Source of the DNA: Aureimonas altamirensis
Lineage (GTDB): Bacteria; Pseudomonadota; Alphaproteobacteria; Rhizobiales; Rhizobiaceae
DNA length: 64,000 bases
Assembly: GCF_001463885.1 (NCBI RefSeq)
Contig: NZ_BBWQ01000020.1
Span: forward strand, 186,001-250,000
Direction: 5' to 3'
A program made the translations under genes and the position numbers. Shown here one piece after another: positions 1 to 8,970 of the stretch (positions are counted from its first letter, which is position 1; each line of letters opens with the position of its first letter). A model generated the notes under the pieces. The model had not been told where the DNA came from. It searched no databases and saw only the letters and a program-made list of their open reading frames with translations.

Positions 1-1038
1 GTCCGGCGCGCCCGGCGCATCGGGCTTGCGGGGCTTCAGGTCCAGGATTTCGTAGATCATGCGCGCATTCACCAGCGCGCGCTCCATCTCCACCTGCAGC
101 CGAGCCAGCCGGCGGGCCGGGTCGTAGGCCAGGAGAAGCGCGGTGATGAAGGCGAACATCGCGCCCGGCGAATGACCGTAGACGATGGCCCGGTACCCGG
201 ACCAGCCGATGACGCCCGCGACGGCAAGGCCGGCGATGGTCTCCACGATGGGGCCGGAGCGTTCGGTGATGGCGGCGATGCGGTTGGCGCGCTCTTCCGC
301 CGCCTCGACCAGGCGGTCCGTGCGCTGGCGCAGCGGCGCTTCCATGGTGAAGGCCTTGACCACCTGTATTCCCTGCGCCGCTTCCTGCATGGAGCCGACC
401 ACCTGGGCATTGAGGTCGATGGACTGGCGCGTGGCGCGCCGCAGCTTGCGCGACAGGCGCCCGATCATGATGGCCACCGGCGGCCCCGCCAGAAGGGCGA
501 TCCCCGACAGGACCGGGTCCTGCCAGATCATCACCCCGATCAGGAAGACGAGGGTCAGAAGGTCGCGGGCCAGCGAGGTGACGGTAAGGTTCAGCGTATC
601 GCGGACACCCGTCACGTTCTGGCTGATGCGCGCCGCAAGCTGGGCCGAGCGCGTCTCGCCGAAAAAGTCCACCGACAGCTCGGTGAGGTGGGAGAACAGG
701 CGCTTCTGGTAGCGTGCGACGATGTCGTTGCCGATGCGGGCCAGGATCACGCCCTGGATATAGCTGGCGACGCCGCGGATCAGGAAGGCCGCGAAGACGG
801 CAAGCGGCAGCGTCAGCAACACGGCGCGGTTGCGGTCGACGAAGATCTCGTCGATCACGTCCCGCATGATCCACGCCAGGAAAGCCGTCGACAGCGCCAC
901 GAGGATCAGGCATGCGATGGCGATCGCATAGCCCCTGACATGCGAGCGCCCGTTTTCGGCCAGGATACGCCGCAGCAACTTGAATGCCTCGCCCCTTTCC
1001 TGCCCGTCGGCCAGCGAAAGGTTCTTCTGTCTACTCAC
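1..1038 (-). CDS. ABC exporter, MsbA-like, membrane domain (3' part off the window)
   Basis: The reading frame enters from the left edge and starts at a GTG (1036-1038), the first usable start after an in-frame stop; about 346 codons are visible. They encode a type IV exporter membrane domain: predicted helices near residues 35-58, 72-94, 150-185 and 270-320, with the long cytoplasmic loops typical of MsbA/LmrA half-transporters. The ATPase domain must lie beyond base 1. It lies 55 bp downstream of glk on the same strand, a pairing that recurs in rhizobial genomes. The family exports lipids or drugs as homodimers; the substrate cannot be read from this part. Family confidence is high, specificity unknown. 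Confidence 0.85.
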   Translation of the reverse strand, partial: MSRQKNLSLADGQERGEAFKLLRRILAENGRSHVRGYAIAIACLILVALSTAFLAWIMRDVIDEIFVDRNRAVLLTLPLAVFAAFLIRGVASYIQGVILARIGNDIVARYQKRLFSHLTELSVDFFGETRSAQLAARISQNVTGVRDTLNLTVTSLARDLLTLVFLIGVMIWQDPVLSGIALLAGPPVAIMIGRLSRKLRRATRQSIDLNAQVVGSMQEAAQGIQVVKAFTMEAPLRQRTDRLVEAAEERANRIAAITERSGPIVETIAGLAVAGVIGWSGYRAIVYGHSPGAMFAFITALLLAYDPARRLARLQVEMERALVNARMIYEILDLKPRKPDAPGAPD

Positions 1039-1093
1039 GGTCGGCTCGTCCCGTTCATCGTGCCGCTCGCTTTAGAGCATTTTATCCGCCCTG

Positions 1094-2116
1094 TCAGGCA
1101 GCCCAGCGCCGTCCGCTGGTTTCGAGGCCGAAGAAGCGCGGATTGCGCGCATAGGCCGCCATGCCGACAAGCGCCGCCATCGTTTCCGTCACCGCAAACA
1201 GAGGCATCTCTCGCAACAGGGCGGAATGCGGCGCCTTGTCCTCGAAGGCGTCACGCACCAGCTCGGGCTCGATCAGGGGCACGATGCGCTGGAATATCCC
1301 GCCGGCGATGTAGACGCCGCCGCGCGCCATGAAGATAAGCGCCAGATCGCCGGCAACGCGCCCAAGGCACGTGGCGAACAGGCGTACGGCCTCCAGCGCC
1401 TCTGCGTCGCCGAGGCCGGCCGCCTCCGTGACGTCGGCGGGGTCGGCATGCCGGCGCTCCACGCCGTCGGCCGTGCAGATGGCATGATACAGGTTGACGA
1501 GCCCCCGGCCGCTCAGCACCTCTTCGGCCGATACGCGCCCCTCGATCCGGTCGAGATGGGGCCATATCTGAAGGTCGCGCCCGGTTCGCGGGCCAAGGTC
1601 GATGTGCCCGCCCTCCCCGGCAACGGGAATCCACATGCGCCGGGCGCGGACGAGGCCGGCGACGCCGAGCCCGGTTCCGGGGCCAAGCACGACACGGCTG
1701 GCGCCCTCGCGGGCCATGCCGCCGCCGATCTGCTCGCGGCCCGTTTCCGGAAGGGCCGAGACGGCCAGCGCCTGCGCCTCGAAATCGTTCATCACCACGA
1801 TTTCCTCAAATCCGAGATCGCGCATCAGCACCTTCGGACGCACGATCCACGGGCTGTTGGTCAGGTCGATCTCGTCGCCGTCGATAGGCCCGGCAATGGC
1901 CAGCACCGCCGAGTTGGGCTGGACGGAGGTCTTGTCCAGCACGGCGTCCTGGATGGCATGATCGATGTTGGGGTAGTCCACCGTCTTGACCACGGGGAAC
2001 AGCTTCGGCTCGGCATAGGCATCCACCAGAAGCGCAAAGCGCGCATTCGTGCCGCCGATGTCGGCCAGGAGGATCGGGAAGCGCAGTGCTTCGGCGCTTG
2101 TGTGGGTCGGGGTCAT
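1094..2116 (-). CDS. glk: Glucokinase
   Basis: Phosphorylates glucose to glucose-6-phosphate with ATP in the cytoplasm. The 340-residue protein is the length of the bacterial Glk family (PF02685), not the ROK family. It has the N-terminal phosphate-binding motif DIGGTNARFAL at about residues 19-29, the NDFEAQA segment near 110 that carries the catalytic Asp, a glycine-rich GPGTGLGVA segment near 145, and GEGGHIDL near 170. ATG is at 2114-2116. The gene precedes the ABC exporter and probably shares its transcript. No regulatory site was seen in the short gap to mepA. Confidence 0.95.
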   Translation of the reverse strand: MTPTHTSAEALRFPILLADIGGTNARFALLVDAYAEPKLFPVVKTVDYPNIDHAIQDAVLDKTSVQPNSAVLAIAGPIDGDEIDLTNSPWIVRPKVLMRDLGFEEIVVMNDFEAQALAVSALPETGREQIGGGMAREGASRVVLGPGTGLGVAGLVRARRMWIPVAGEGGHIDLGPRTGRDLQIWPHLDRIEGRVSAEEVLSGRGLVNLYHAICTADGVERRHADPADVTEAAGLGDAEALEAVRLFATCLGRVAGDLALIFMARGGVYIAGGIFQRIVPLIEPELVRDAFEDKAPHSALLREMPLFAVTETMAALVGMAAYARNPRFFGLETSGRRWAA

Positions 2117-2187
2117 ATGCGGTCGGGCCTAAATCGATTGAAGATCAGAAGGGTATGGCGGAAAAGGCGTGGCAGATATCTATCGCG

Positions 2188-3117
2188 TTATCGTGACGGG
2201 CGTTGCGTTGGTATGGCGACCGGACCGGACATGGCCGCAGCCGATGCGACGCCGGCGCCGGCATCCAGCACGGCGGCGCAGGCGCGCGGCAGATCGGCCA
2301 TCGTCAAGGGCGGCTTCGGCTTGTAGGGCGGGGCATCGGGCGGTGGCGGCTGCAGCGCGACATCGAACCACCAGTCGAGGTCGTCGCAACCGTCGTCCCG
2401 GCCCACGGCCGCCTGCTTTTCGCAGGCGCTTTCCCCCGCAGGGCAAAACATCCGGATATGGAAATGGTAATCGTGCCCATAGGTGGGGCGCACCTTGGCC
2501 AGCCAGGCGCGGTCACGTCCGGCCGTCTGGCAGAGTTTCTGCTTGATGCCCGGATGAACGAAGACCCGCTGCACCTCCGGCGCACTGGCAACGCGGCGCA
2601 GCAGCCTCAGATGTTCGGGCCGCCACAGGCTGTCATCCACATGCAGGGTCTTCGGATCGACAAGGCTTTGCGGATCGAGGCCATCGCGCTCGTCATCGCT
2701 CAGGCGGCGCTGCGGCATCGGCGTCAGGTAGACATCGGCATCAAGGCCGATCTGGTGCGATGCGTGGCCGGACGACATGGGCCCGCCGCGCGGCTGGGCG
2801 ATATCCCCGATCAGAAACCCGCGCCACCCATCCTTTTCGGCAGCCTCGGCCGACAGGCGCTCAAGCAGCGCAATCATGGCCGGATTGCCCCAGGCCCGGT
2901 TGCGTGACGGCCGCGTCATCTGCCAGGTCGGACCGTCCTTCGGCATCGCCACGGCACCGGCCAGACACCCCTTGGAGTAAAAGCCGATGCTGCGGCTGGC
3001 CATGGCTGCCGGCTGCGTCCGAGCGCCGAACAGGTCCTTGGCCGCCGGCGCGGCGACGGCCGGGCCCGCAAGGACAACCAGCAAAGCGACGCCGAGCGAC
3101 GCGAGGGAGCAGTTCAT
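2188..3117 (-). CDS. mepA: Penicillin-insensitive murein endopeptidase
   Basis: Periplasmic LAS-family zinc endopeptidase (M74) that cuts D-Ala-meso-DAP cross-links in peptidoglycan. I chose the ATG at 3115-3117 because a textbook ribosome binding site, GGAGGTGATC, lies directly before it and the protein then begins with a clean signal peptide (hydrophobic residues 5-20, AVAA cleavage region). The frame is open further upstream but that adds no conserved sequence. Metal ligands are visible in the segment SGHASHQIGLDADVY (about residues 117-131) and in HDYHFHIR further on. It is 309 residues, slightly longer than the E. coli enzyme, with a proline-rich stretch (QPPPPDAPPYKPKP) late in the protein. 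Confidence 0.94.
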   Translation of the reverse strand: MNCSLASLGVALLVVLAGPAVAAPAAKDLFGARTQPAAMASRSIGFYSKGCLAGAVAMPKDGPTWQMTRPSRNRAWGNPAMIALLERLSAEAAEKDGWRGFLIGDIAQPRGGPMSSGHASHQIGLDADVYLTPMPQRRLSDDERDGLDPQSLVDPKTLHVDDSLWRPEHLRLLRRVASAPEVQRVFVHPGIKQKLCQTAGRDRAWLAKVRPTYGHDYHFHIRMFCPAGESACEKQAAVGRDDGCDDLDWWFDVALQPPPPDAPPYKPKPPLTMADLPRACAAVLDAGAGVASAAAMSGPVAIPTQRPSR

Positions 3118-3196
3118 GATCACCTCCGCATCATGAGCCGCCGAGTGTGGCCCTGCAAGGATGCGCGGAGCTTGCTCGCGCAACCGTGCGATGTCG

Positions 3197-5614
3197 TCAG
3201 GCGCGCAGCGTGCCCCCGGTCGCCTTGGCCACCGCCGCCACGATCTTCTGCGAGACCGCGTCCAGATCCTCGTCGGTCAGGGTGCGCTCGGCCGGCTTCA
3301 GGGTGACTTCGATGGCGATGGATTTGCGCCCTTCGCCAAGCGACGCACCGGTAAAGACATCGAAGACGCTGACCGACGACACGAGCTTGCGGTCGGCGCC
3401 TTCGGCCGCCCGCACGAGTTTCAGCGCTTCCACTTCCGCATCCACCACGAAGGCGAAGTCGCGCCGCACCGGCTGGAACGGGGAAAGCTCCAGCACCGGT
3501 TTTGTCCGTGTGGCCTTGCGCTTGCCTTCCGGCAGCGCGTCGAGGAACACCTCGAACCCGCTATGGGCGCCGGACAGCCGCATCTTTTTCAGGACGCGCG
3601 GATGAAACTCGCCGAACTCGGCAAGCGTCACCTTCGGCCCAAGCTTCAACCGGCCGGAGCGACCGGGATGATACCAGGCGCTGGCGCCCGCCTCGACCTG
3701 CAGCCGGTCGGTGGGCACGCCTGCCGCCTCCAGCACGGCGATGGCGTCGGCCTTGGCGTCGAAAACCGAGACCGGGGCGGCGTTGCCGGCCCAGTTGCGC
3801 CCCGCGCCCGTCGGCGTGGCGGTGCCGCGCCGCAATCCCGCCGCAACGCGCAACTGCCCGGCGGGCGTGTCGTCGCGGTAGACATGGGAAACCTCGAACA
3901 GCGCCACGTCGCCGTAGCCCCGCGCCGCATTGCGCCCCGCCGCCGCCAGCAGGCTGGGCAGAAGCGAGGGGCGCATGTCGGTCAGTTCCGCGGCGATGGG
4001 GTTTTCCAGTTGCAGTTCCGGAGCGCCGCCGCCGAAGGCCACGGCCTCCTCATGCGGGATGAAGGCATAAGTGACCGTCTCCAGCATGCCGCGCGCGGCA
4101 AGAGCGCGCTTGGCCAGCCGATCGCGCACTTGCGCCGTGGTTAGAACGCGGCCCGCCACCGCCCCCTCGCGTGGCAGCGGCTGCGGGGTGATCGCATCCA
4201 CGCCCGTAAGCCGCATCACCTCTTCCACGAGGTCGGCCTTGCCCTCGACATCCGGGCGCCAGCTCGGCGCGGTCACGTCGGCGCCGTCCGCGTCGTGGGC
4301 CGTAACGGCAAAACCCAGCCGCTGCAGCAACTCGACCTGGCGGTCGGGCGCGATATCCAGGCTGGTCAATCGCTTCACTTCGGTGAAAGGCAGGCGAATC
4401 CTGGCGGGTGCGTCGTCCTGGTGCGGCACGACGACCCGTTCGCTGGCTTCGCCGCCGCACAGATCGAGGATCATGCGGGTGGCAAGGTCCAGTCCCGGCT
4501 CCATGAAGGCCGGGTCGACACCGCGTTCGAAGCGGTAGCGCGCGTCCGTCACGATGCCGAGCGTGCGGCCGGTGCGTGCAATGTCCAGCGGTCGCCAGAG
4601 GGCGGATTCCACCAGCACGTCCACGGTGCCCTCGTCGCAGCCGGAATGCTCGCCCCCCATGATGCCGCCGATGGATTCCGGACCCTTGTCGTCGGCGATC
4701 ACGCAGACATCCTCGTCCAGCGCATAGGTCCGGCCGTCGAGCGCCAGGATTTCCTCGCCCGCCCGGGCCTGCCGCACGGTCAGCGCACCGGAAACCTTGG
4801 CCGCGTCGAAGACGTGCAGCGGGCGCCCGCGATCGAAGGTCAGGTAGTTGGTGATGTCCACCAAGGCGTTGATCGGGCGCAGGCCGATGGCGCGCAACCG
4901 CTTCTGCATCCATTCGGGCGAAGGACCGTTGGTCACGCCGCGCACCAGCCGCAGGGCGAAGCCCGTGCAGGTGGGGCTTTGCACGTCGACCGAAACCGGG
5001 CACGGGCCAGTGCCCTCGATGCGGTCGACGGCAGCCTCCTTCAACCGGCCAAGGCCGGAGGCGGCAAGGTCGCGCGCGATGCCGTGGATGCTGGTGGCAT
5101 CCGGCCGGTTGGGCGTCAGGTTGATCTCGATGACCGGGTCGGAAAGGCCGGCATAATCGGCGAAGGCCATGCCGACGGGCGTGTCGGACGGCAGGCTGAT
5201 GATGCCATTATGCTCGTCCGAAAGTTCCAGCTCGCGCTCCGAGCACATCATGCCGAAGCTTTCGACACCGCGGATCTTGCCGACGCCCAGGGTGGTGTCG
5301 ATGCCCGGAACATAGGTGCCCGGCAGCGCCAGCACGCCGACCAGGCCGGCCGCCGCATTGGGCGCCCCGCAGACGATCTGCAGCGGCTTGCCGCCGTTGA
5401 CGTCCGGTCCTGCGTCGACGCTGAGCACGCGCAGCTTGTCGGCATCCGGATGCGGCTGTGCCGTCAGGACACGCGCGATGGTGAAGGGGCGGAACGCGGC
5501 CCGGTCGTCGACATGCTCGACCTCGAGGCCGATGGCGGTGAGGCGTTCCGTGATTTCGCCAAGGCCCGCCTCGGTATCGAGATGGTCCTTCAGCCAGGAC
5601 AGGGTGAACTTCAT
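3197..5614 (-). CDS. pheT: Phenylalanine--tRNA ligase beta subunit
   Basis: Beta subunit of the alpha2-beta2 phenylalanyl-tRNA synthetase; it carries the editing site and tRNA-binding modules. At 805 residues it has full family length: N-terminal tRNA-binding OB fold (about residues 39-150), B3/4 editing domain (about 210-390), B5 domain, catalytic-like core, and the C-terminal FDX-ACB domain (about 710-805, [15 protein letters not shown]). It starts at ATG 5612-5614; no strong ribosome binding site precedes it, so translation may be coupled to the upstream membrane-protein gene, which ends 39 bp before. Confidence 0.98.
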   Translation of the reverse strand: MKFTLSWLKDHLDTEAGLGEITERLTAIGLEVEHVDDRAAFRPFTIARVLTAQPHPDADKLRVLSVDAGPDVNGGKPLQIVCGAPNAAAGLVGVLALPGTYVPGIDTTLGVGKIRGVESFGMMCSERELELSDEHNGIISLPSDTPVGMAFADYAGLSDPVIEINLTPNRPDATSIHGIARDLAASGLGRLKEAAVDRIEGTGPCPVSVDVQSPTCTGFALRLVRGVTNGPSPEWMQKRLRAIGLRPINALVDITNYLTFDRGRPLHVFDAAKVSGALTVRQARAGEEILALDGRTYALDEDVCVIADDKGPESIGGIMGGEHSGCDEGTVDVLVESALWRPLDIARTGRTLGIVTDARYRFERGVDPAFMEPGLDLATRMILDLCGGEASERVVVPHQDDAPARIRLPFTEVKRLTSLDIAPDRQVELLQRLGFAVTAHDADGADVTAPSWRPDVEGKADLVEEVMRLTGVDAITPQPLPREGAVAGRVLTTAQVRDRLAKRALAARGMLETVTYAFIPHEEAVAFGGGAPELQLENPIAAELTDMRPSLLPSLLAAAGRNAARGYGDVALFEVSHVYRDDTPAGQLRVAAGLRRGTATPTGAGRNWAGNAAPVSVFDAKADAIAVLEAAGVPTDRLQVEAGASAWYHPGRSGRLKLGPKVTLAEFGEFHPRVLKKMRLSGAHSGFEVFLDALPEGKRKATRTKPVLELSPFQPVRRDFAFVVDAEVEALKLVRAAEGADRKLVSSVSVFDVFTGASLGEGRKSIAIEVTLKPAERTLTDEDLDAVSQKIVAAVAKATGGTLRA

Positions 5615-5653
5615 ATCGGGATCGCGATCGTATCGGAAAAGAAAGGATGGGGT

Positions 5654-6049
5654 TCAGTCGAGCCGGCGGGCCACGCCGCGCGCCGCCTGCCGGCTTGCGG
5701 CATTGGCATGCACGAAGCGGTAGATCGACAGCGCCAGCACGGCGAAGACGAGGTTGAGCAGGATGATCGTCGTCCAGCCCAGCGTATCGCCCAGCACGAA
5801 GCGGTCGACCAGCGTCGGCAGGACGACGCCCACGGCAAGGCTGGCCAGCGCCGCAGGCGTACGATCGAGTTGATGGTACAGGAAAGCGAACAGCGCGACG
5901 GTGACGAGGCCGAGCACATAGGCACCCAGCGATGCGACGGCCACCACGAAGGGCGTGCCGGCAAACAGCCAGGCCAGGAGGCCCGTCAGCACCGTGCCGA
6001 GCACGGCTCCGGCCAGAACCGCGATGCATTCCAGGATCATCATCTTCAT
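5654..6049 (-). CDS. Unknown small membrane protein between pheS and pheT
   Basis: I do not recognise a family. The 131-residue product is strongly hydrophobic, with four likely membrane helices near residues 6-29, 34-58, 66-86 and 92-113, and a basic C-terminal tail rich in Arg and Ala. ATG 6047-6049 is preceded by AAGGGG at good spacing, so it looks translated. It sits in the gap of the pheST operon, on the same strand, 19 bp after pheS and 39 bp before pheT, so it is almost certainly co-transcribed with the tRNA synthetase. No catalytic motif, no signal peptide distinct from helix 1. Role unknown. Confidence 0.75.
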   Translation of the reverse strand: MKMMILECIAVLAGAVLGTVLTGLLAWLFAGTPFVVAVASLGAYVLGLVTVALFAFLYHQLDRTPAALASLAVGVVLPTLVDRFVLGDTLGWTTIILLNLVFAVLALSIYRFVHANAASRQAARGVARRLD

Positions 6050-6068
6050 CGCAATCGCCCCTTCGGTG

Positions 6069-7175
6069 TCAGTTGCTGCTCAGCCCGCCGAACAGTGTCG
6101 GAATATCCAGCGGCCGGAAGCCGTAATGCTCGAGCCACCGGACGTCCGCGTCGAAGAAGGCGCGCAGATCGGGCATGCCGTATTTCAGCATGGCGATCCG
6201 GTCGATGCCCATGCCCCAGGCGAAGCCCTGGAACTCATCCGGATCGAGCCCGCTGAGGCGCAGCACGTTGGGATGCACCATGCCGCAGCCGAGAATCTCC
6301 ATCCAGTCCGTGCCCTCGCCGAAACGGACCTCGCCGGGACGCGAGCGGTCGCACTGGATATCCACTTCCATCGACGGTTCGGTGAAGGGAAAGAAGCTCG
6401 GCCGGAAGCGCATCTTGACCGTCGGCACCTCGAAGAAGGCGCGGCAGAACTCTTCCAGAACCCACATCATGTTGGCGATGTTGGCCTTGCGGTCGACGAC
6501 CAGCCCTTCGAGCTGGTGGAACATCGGCGAGTGCGTCGCGTCCGAATCCTGCCGGTAGGTCTTGCCCGGAATGACGATGCGGATGGGCGGCTTCTGGCTT
6601 TCCATCGTGCGCACCTGCACCGGCGAGGTATGGGTGCGCAGCACCTTGCGCGTCCCGTCCGCGCCCGGGCGGAAGAAGAACGTGTCGTGCATCTCGCGCG
6701 CGGGGTGCCCCTCGGGGAAGTTCAGCGCGGTGAAGTTGTAATAGTCGGTCTCGACATCCGGACCTTCGGCGATGGCGAAGCCCATGTCGGAGAAGATCGC
6801 GGTGATCTCGTCCACGACCTGGCTCAGCGGATGCAGCCGCCCGGCCGCCAGAGACGATGGCCGCAGCGGCAGCGTGACGTCTACCGCCTCCGCCGCCAGC
6901 CGCGCCTCGATCGCCGCATCGGCAAGCGCTTCCTTGCGCTGCGTCAGGGCGTGCTGCACGCGGTCCCGCAGGCCGTTGAGGGCCGGCCCGGCCTCGCGCC
7001 GCTCGTCCGGCGTCATCCGGCCAAGGCCCTTCAGGAGCTCGGAGATCTCGCCCTTCTTGCCCAGCGCGGCCAGCCGCACGTCTTCCAGCGCGGCTTCGCT
7101 TGTCGCCGCCTCGATCTGCGAGAGGGTGCGCGCCTCGATGGCCGCAAGATCGCTCGCCATGGTCATGTCCTGCAT
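6069..7175 (-). CDS. pheS: Phenylalanine--tRNA ligase alpha subunit
   Basis: Catalytic alpha subunit of phenylalanyl-tRNA synthetase, class II, charging tRNA-Phe in the cytoplasm. The 368-residue protein has an N-terminal coiled-coil region that binds tRNA (about 1-100) and the class II core: [10 protein letters not shown] (about 215), [12 protein letters not shown] (about 258) and [13 protein letters not shown] (about 333-345) for phenylalanine and ATP binding. The ATG at 7173-7175 has CAGGGGAATC directly upstream. A strong hairpin lies 95 bp upstream, between this gene and rplT. Confidence 0.98.
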   Translation of the reverse strand: MQDMTMASDLAAIEARTLSQIEAATSEAALEDVRLAALGKKGEISELLKGLGRMTPDERREAGPALNGLRDRVQHALTQRKEALADAAIEARLAAEAVDVTLPLRPSSLAAGRLHPLSQVVDEITAIFSDMGFAIAEGPDVETDYYNFTALNFPEGHPAREMHDTFFFRPGADGTRKVLRTHTSPVQVRTMESQKPPIRIVIPGKTYRQDSDATHSPMFHQLEGLVVDRKANIANMMWVLEEFCRAFFEVPTVKMRFRPSFFPFTEPSMEVDIQCDRSRPGEVRFGEGTDWMEILGCGMVHPNVLRLSGLDPDEFQGFAWGMGIDRIAMLKYGMPDLRAFFDADVRWLEHYGFRPLDIPTLFGGLSSN

Positions 7176-7270
7176 GATTCCCCTGCCGGGTCCGTCGCGC
7201 CGCCTTGATGCCGCGCGCTACCCGCCTGTTTCTTCGATGTCATGAGCTTCAAGCACAAAGCATGCGAACG

Positions 7271-7315
7271 CGACAAGGCCCGCACGCGGCATGCGCGGCG
7301 GGCCTTGTCGTTTTT
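7271..7315 (+). terminator. Strong hairpin with T-run, oriented against the flanking genes
   Basis: A perfect 13-bp stem (7271-7283 with 7298-7310, arm CGACAAGGCCCGC) encloses a 14-base loop and is followed on the plus strand by five T (7311-7315). That is an intrinsic terminator shape for plus-strand RNA, but rplT and pheS on either side are both on the minus strand. Read on the minus strand the stem is preceded by A and followed by CGCGTTCG, with no U-run. It may still end rplT messages inefficiently or block antisense transcription. Confidence 0.6.
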
Positions 7316-7368
7316 AACGGTTCGGGCTGCCCCGATACTGCCGGGCCGGGCCCGGCAGGACGCCTTCG

Positions 7369-7785
7369 TCAGGCGGCGCGCTTTTCGCCGACAGCGCGCT
7401 CATAGGCGTTGTCGTTGCCGTCCTTGAGGTAGGCGAGAGCCGCCTTCGCCTGCTCGACCAGGACCGCGAAGGCCTCCGGCTCGTGGATGGCGATGTCGGA
7501 CAGAACCTTGCGGTCGACCTCGATGCCGGCCTTGGTGAGGCCGTCCATGAAGCGGGCATAGGTCAGCCCATGCTCGCGGACACCGGCGTTGATGCGCTGG
7601 ATCCACAGGGCGCGGAAGTTGCGCTTCTTAACGCGGCGGTCGCGCGTCGCATACTGCTTGGCGCGGTCGACGGCGGCCTTGGCGGCGCGGATGGTGTTCT
7701 TGCGGCGTCCGTAAAAGCCCTTGGCGGCCTTCAGAACCTTCTTGTGCTTGGCGTGCGAGGTGACGCCTCTTTTGACACGTGCCAT
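7369..7785 (-). CDS. rplT: 50S ribosomal protein L20
   Basis: Large-subunit protein that binds 23S rRNA early in assembly. The 138 residues match L20 throughout: the basic N-terminal extension [16 protein letters not shown], the RNA-binding helix region with [20 protein letters not shown] (about residues 45-64) and the globular end. It follows rpmI by 44 bp in the conserved infC-rpmI-rplT order. In several bacteria L20 represses its own operon by binding the leader; whether that happens here cannot be read directly, though the rpmI leader is structured. Confidence 0.98.
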   Translation of the reverse strand: MARVKRGVTSHAKHKKVLKAAKGFYGRRKNTIRAAKAAVDRAKQYATRDRRVKKRNFRALWIQRINAGVREHGLTYARFMDGLTKAGIEVDRKVLSDIAIHEPEAFAVLVEQAKAALAYLKDGNDNAYERAVGEKRAA

Positions 7786-7829
7786 GATATCGCTCCTGAA
7801 TCTCTAAACCTTGAGGTGTCCCGACCCGC

Positions 7830-8030
7830 TCAGCGGTCGTAGGGCATGTAGGTCTTGACGATGCGCTCGTCCGGCTTGGACAGGATCATCGTTCCGCGCG
7901 CATCGCGGATGAAGTCGTTGGAGCGTTTGATCATGCCGTGGCGCTTGCCGGCGGGCTGGGCCTTGACCTTGCCGGTCGCCGTCATGCGGAAGCGCTTCTT
8001 GGCGCTCGATTTGGTCTTCATCTTGGGCAT
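7830..8030 (-). CDS. rpmI: 50S ribosomal protein L35
   Basis: Small basic large-subunit protein, 66 residues, beginning [14 protein letters not shown] as in the family. The start at 8028-8030 is set by AAGGAG seven bases upstream; an open frame continues 26 codons further up without any conserved residue. It contains the [10 protein letters not shown]-type core. It has its own promoter (8165-8193) in addition to any read-through from infC. Confidence 0.97.
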   Translation of the reverse strand: MPKMKTKSSAKKRFRMTATGKVKAQPAGKRHGMIKRSNDFIRDARGTMILSKPDERIVKTYMPYDR

Positions 8031-8115
8031 TTTGCTCTCCTTGATGGATGTGGCGACGGCGGCGGACCTTGCAGGACCGCCGTTCGGCCTTACCGAACGT
8101 GTCGCCAAGCATTTG

Positions 8116-8147
8116 GAGCCGCCACGGCATGCCCTGCCGGACGGCTC
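8116..8147 (-). promoter_or_regulatory. Two-tier hairpin in the rpmI leader
   Basis: GAGCCG (8116-8121) pairs with CGGCTC (8142-8147), and within it GGCA (8126-8129) pairs with TGCC (8135-8138). It lies in the predicted 5' leader of the rpmI-rplT message, just after the promoter. Position fits a ribosomal-protein leader element, but no L20 mimic was demonstrated. Confidence 0.35.
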
Positions 8148-8164
8148 TCAATTGAACGCTGGGG

Positions 8165-8193
8165 CTTATAGTCTGTCGCTCCCGGCATGGCAA
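8165..8193 (-). promoter_or_regulatory. Sigma-70 type promoter for rpmI-rplT
   Basis: On the minus strand a -35 box TTGCCA (8188-8193) and a -10 box TATAAG (8165-8170) are separated by exactly 17 bp. Transcription would start near 8158 and leave a leader of about 128 bases before rpmI. It lies in the 208-bp gap after infC, so rpmI-rplT can be transcribed apart from infC. Confidence 0.7.
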
Positions 8194-8238
8194 GCCCGCA
8201 TTCGCGAAGGCTCACCCAGGCCGGTGTGGGCGCGCGCG

Positions 8239-8778
8239 TCAGCCGCGCGGCGCCAGAACCATCATCATCTGACGGCCTTCGAGCTTGGGCTCGGCTTCGA
8301 CCTTGGAAATTTCGGCGGTTTCCTCGCGGACGCGGTTCAATAGCTGCATGCCGAGTTCCTGGTGGGCCATCTCGCGGCCACGGAAGCGCAGCGTCACCTT
8401 GACCTTGTCGCCTTCGTCGAAGAAGCGGCGAACGGCCTTCATCTTGGTCTCGTAGTCATGATCGTCGATGTTCGGCCGCATCTTGATCTCTTTGACCTCG
8501 ATGACCTTCTGGCGCTTGCGCGCTTCGGCGGCCTTCTTCTGATTCTCGTATTTGAGCTTGCCCAGATCGAGGATCTTGCACACCGGCGGATTGGCGGTCG
8601 GAACGATCTCGACGAGATCCAGCCCGGCCTCTTCCGCCATGGCAAGGGCATCGGCGGTCGGCGTCGGACCACGGTTCTGGCCGTCAGCGTCGATCAGCTG
8701 AATCTGCGGAACACGAATGTCCCGGTTGGAGCGCGGTCCTTCCTTTTGGGCGGGCGGGGCACGAAACGGTCTGCGAAT
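8239..8778 (-). CDS. infC: Translation initiation factor IF-3, probable AUU start
   Basis: IF-3 binds the 30S subunit and proofreads start codons. The first ATG in frame (8638-8640) would remove about 46 N-terminal residues that match the family ([20 protein letters not shown], then [15 protein letters not shown]). Going upstream there is no ATG, GTG or TTG; an in-frame TGA sits at 8785-8787, and the codon that aligns with the usual rhizobial start is ATT at 8776-8778. AGGAG (8788-8792) lies nine bases before it. From ATT the protein is 179 residues, the normal length. In E. coli the AUU start of infC mediates IF-3 autoregulation; the same is inferred here. Confidence 0.93.
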   Translation of the reverse strand: MRRPFRAPPAQKEGPRSNRDIRVPQIQLIDADGQNRGPTPTADALAMAEEAGLDLVEIVPTANPPVCKILDLGKLKYENQKKAAEARKRQKVIEVKEIKMRPNIDDHDYETKMKAVRRFFDEGDKVKVTLRFRGREMAHQELGMQLLNRVREETAEISKVEAEPKLEGRQMMMVLAPRG

Positions 8779-8970
8779 GGTCGTTCACTCCTGTTGTTGA
8801 CGACAGATGCGAAGTTGCGCGACAACGCACGCAACCCGGCCCCGGCTGGCGAACTCCCCTTTGGCAGCGCGCCGGCCCCGGGCCGATCACCTTTCCGATA
8901 TAGCACGTCGCCCGGCGAGTTTCACCCATCTAGCGTACAAATTGCTTGAAGACCGACACGGAGCAGCCGG

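Noticed and set aside
4295-6256. A 653-codon open frame on the plus strand opposite pheT
   Set aside because: It lies wholly over pheT, the membrane gene and the start of the pheS end, with no motif, and reads as an antisense shadow.
8239-8640. infC starting at the first ATG (133 residues)
   Set aside because: It would delete the conserved N-terminal domain of IF-3; the ATT at 8776-8778 restores the full family length.
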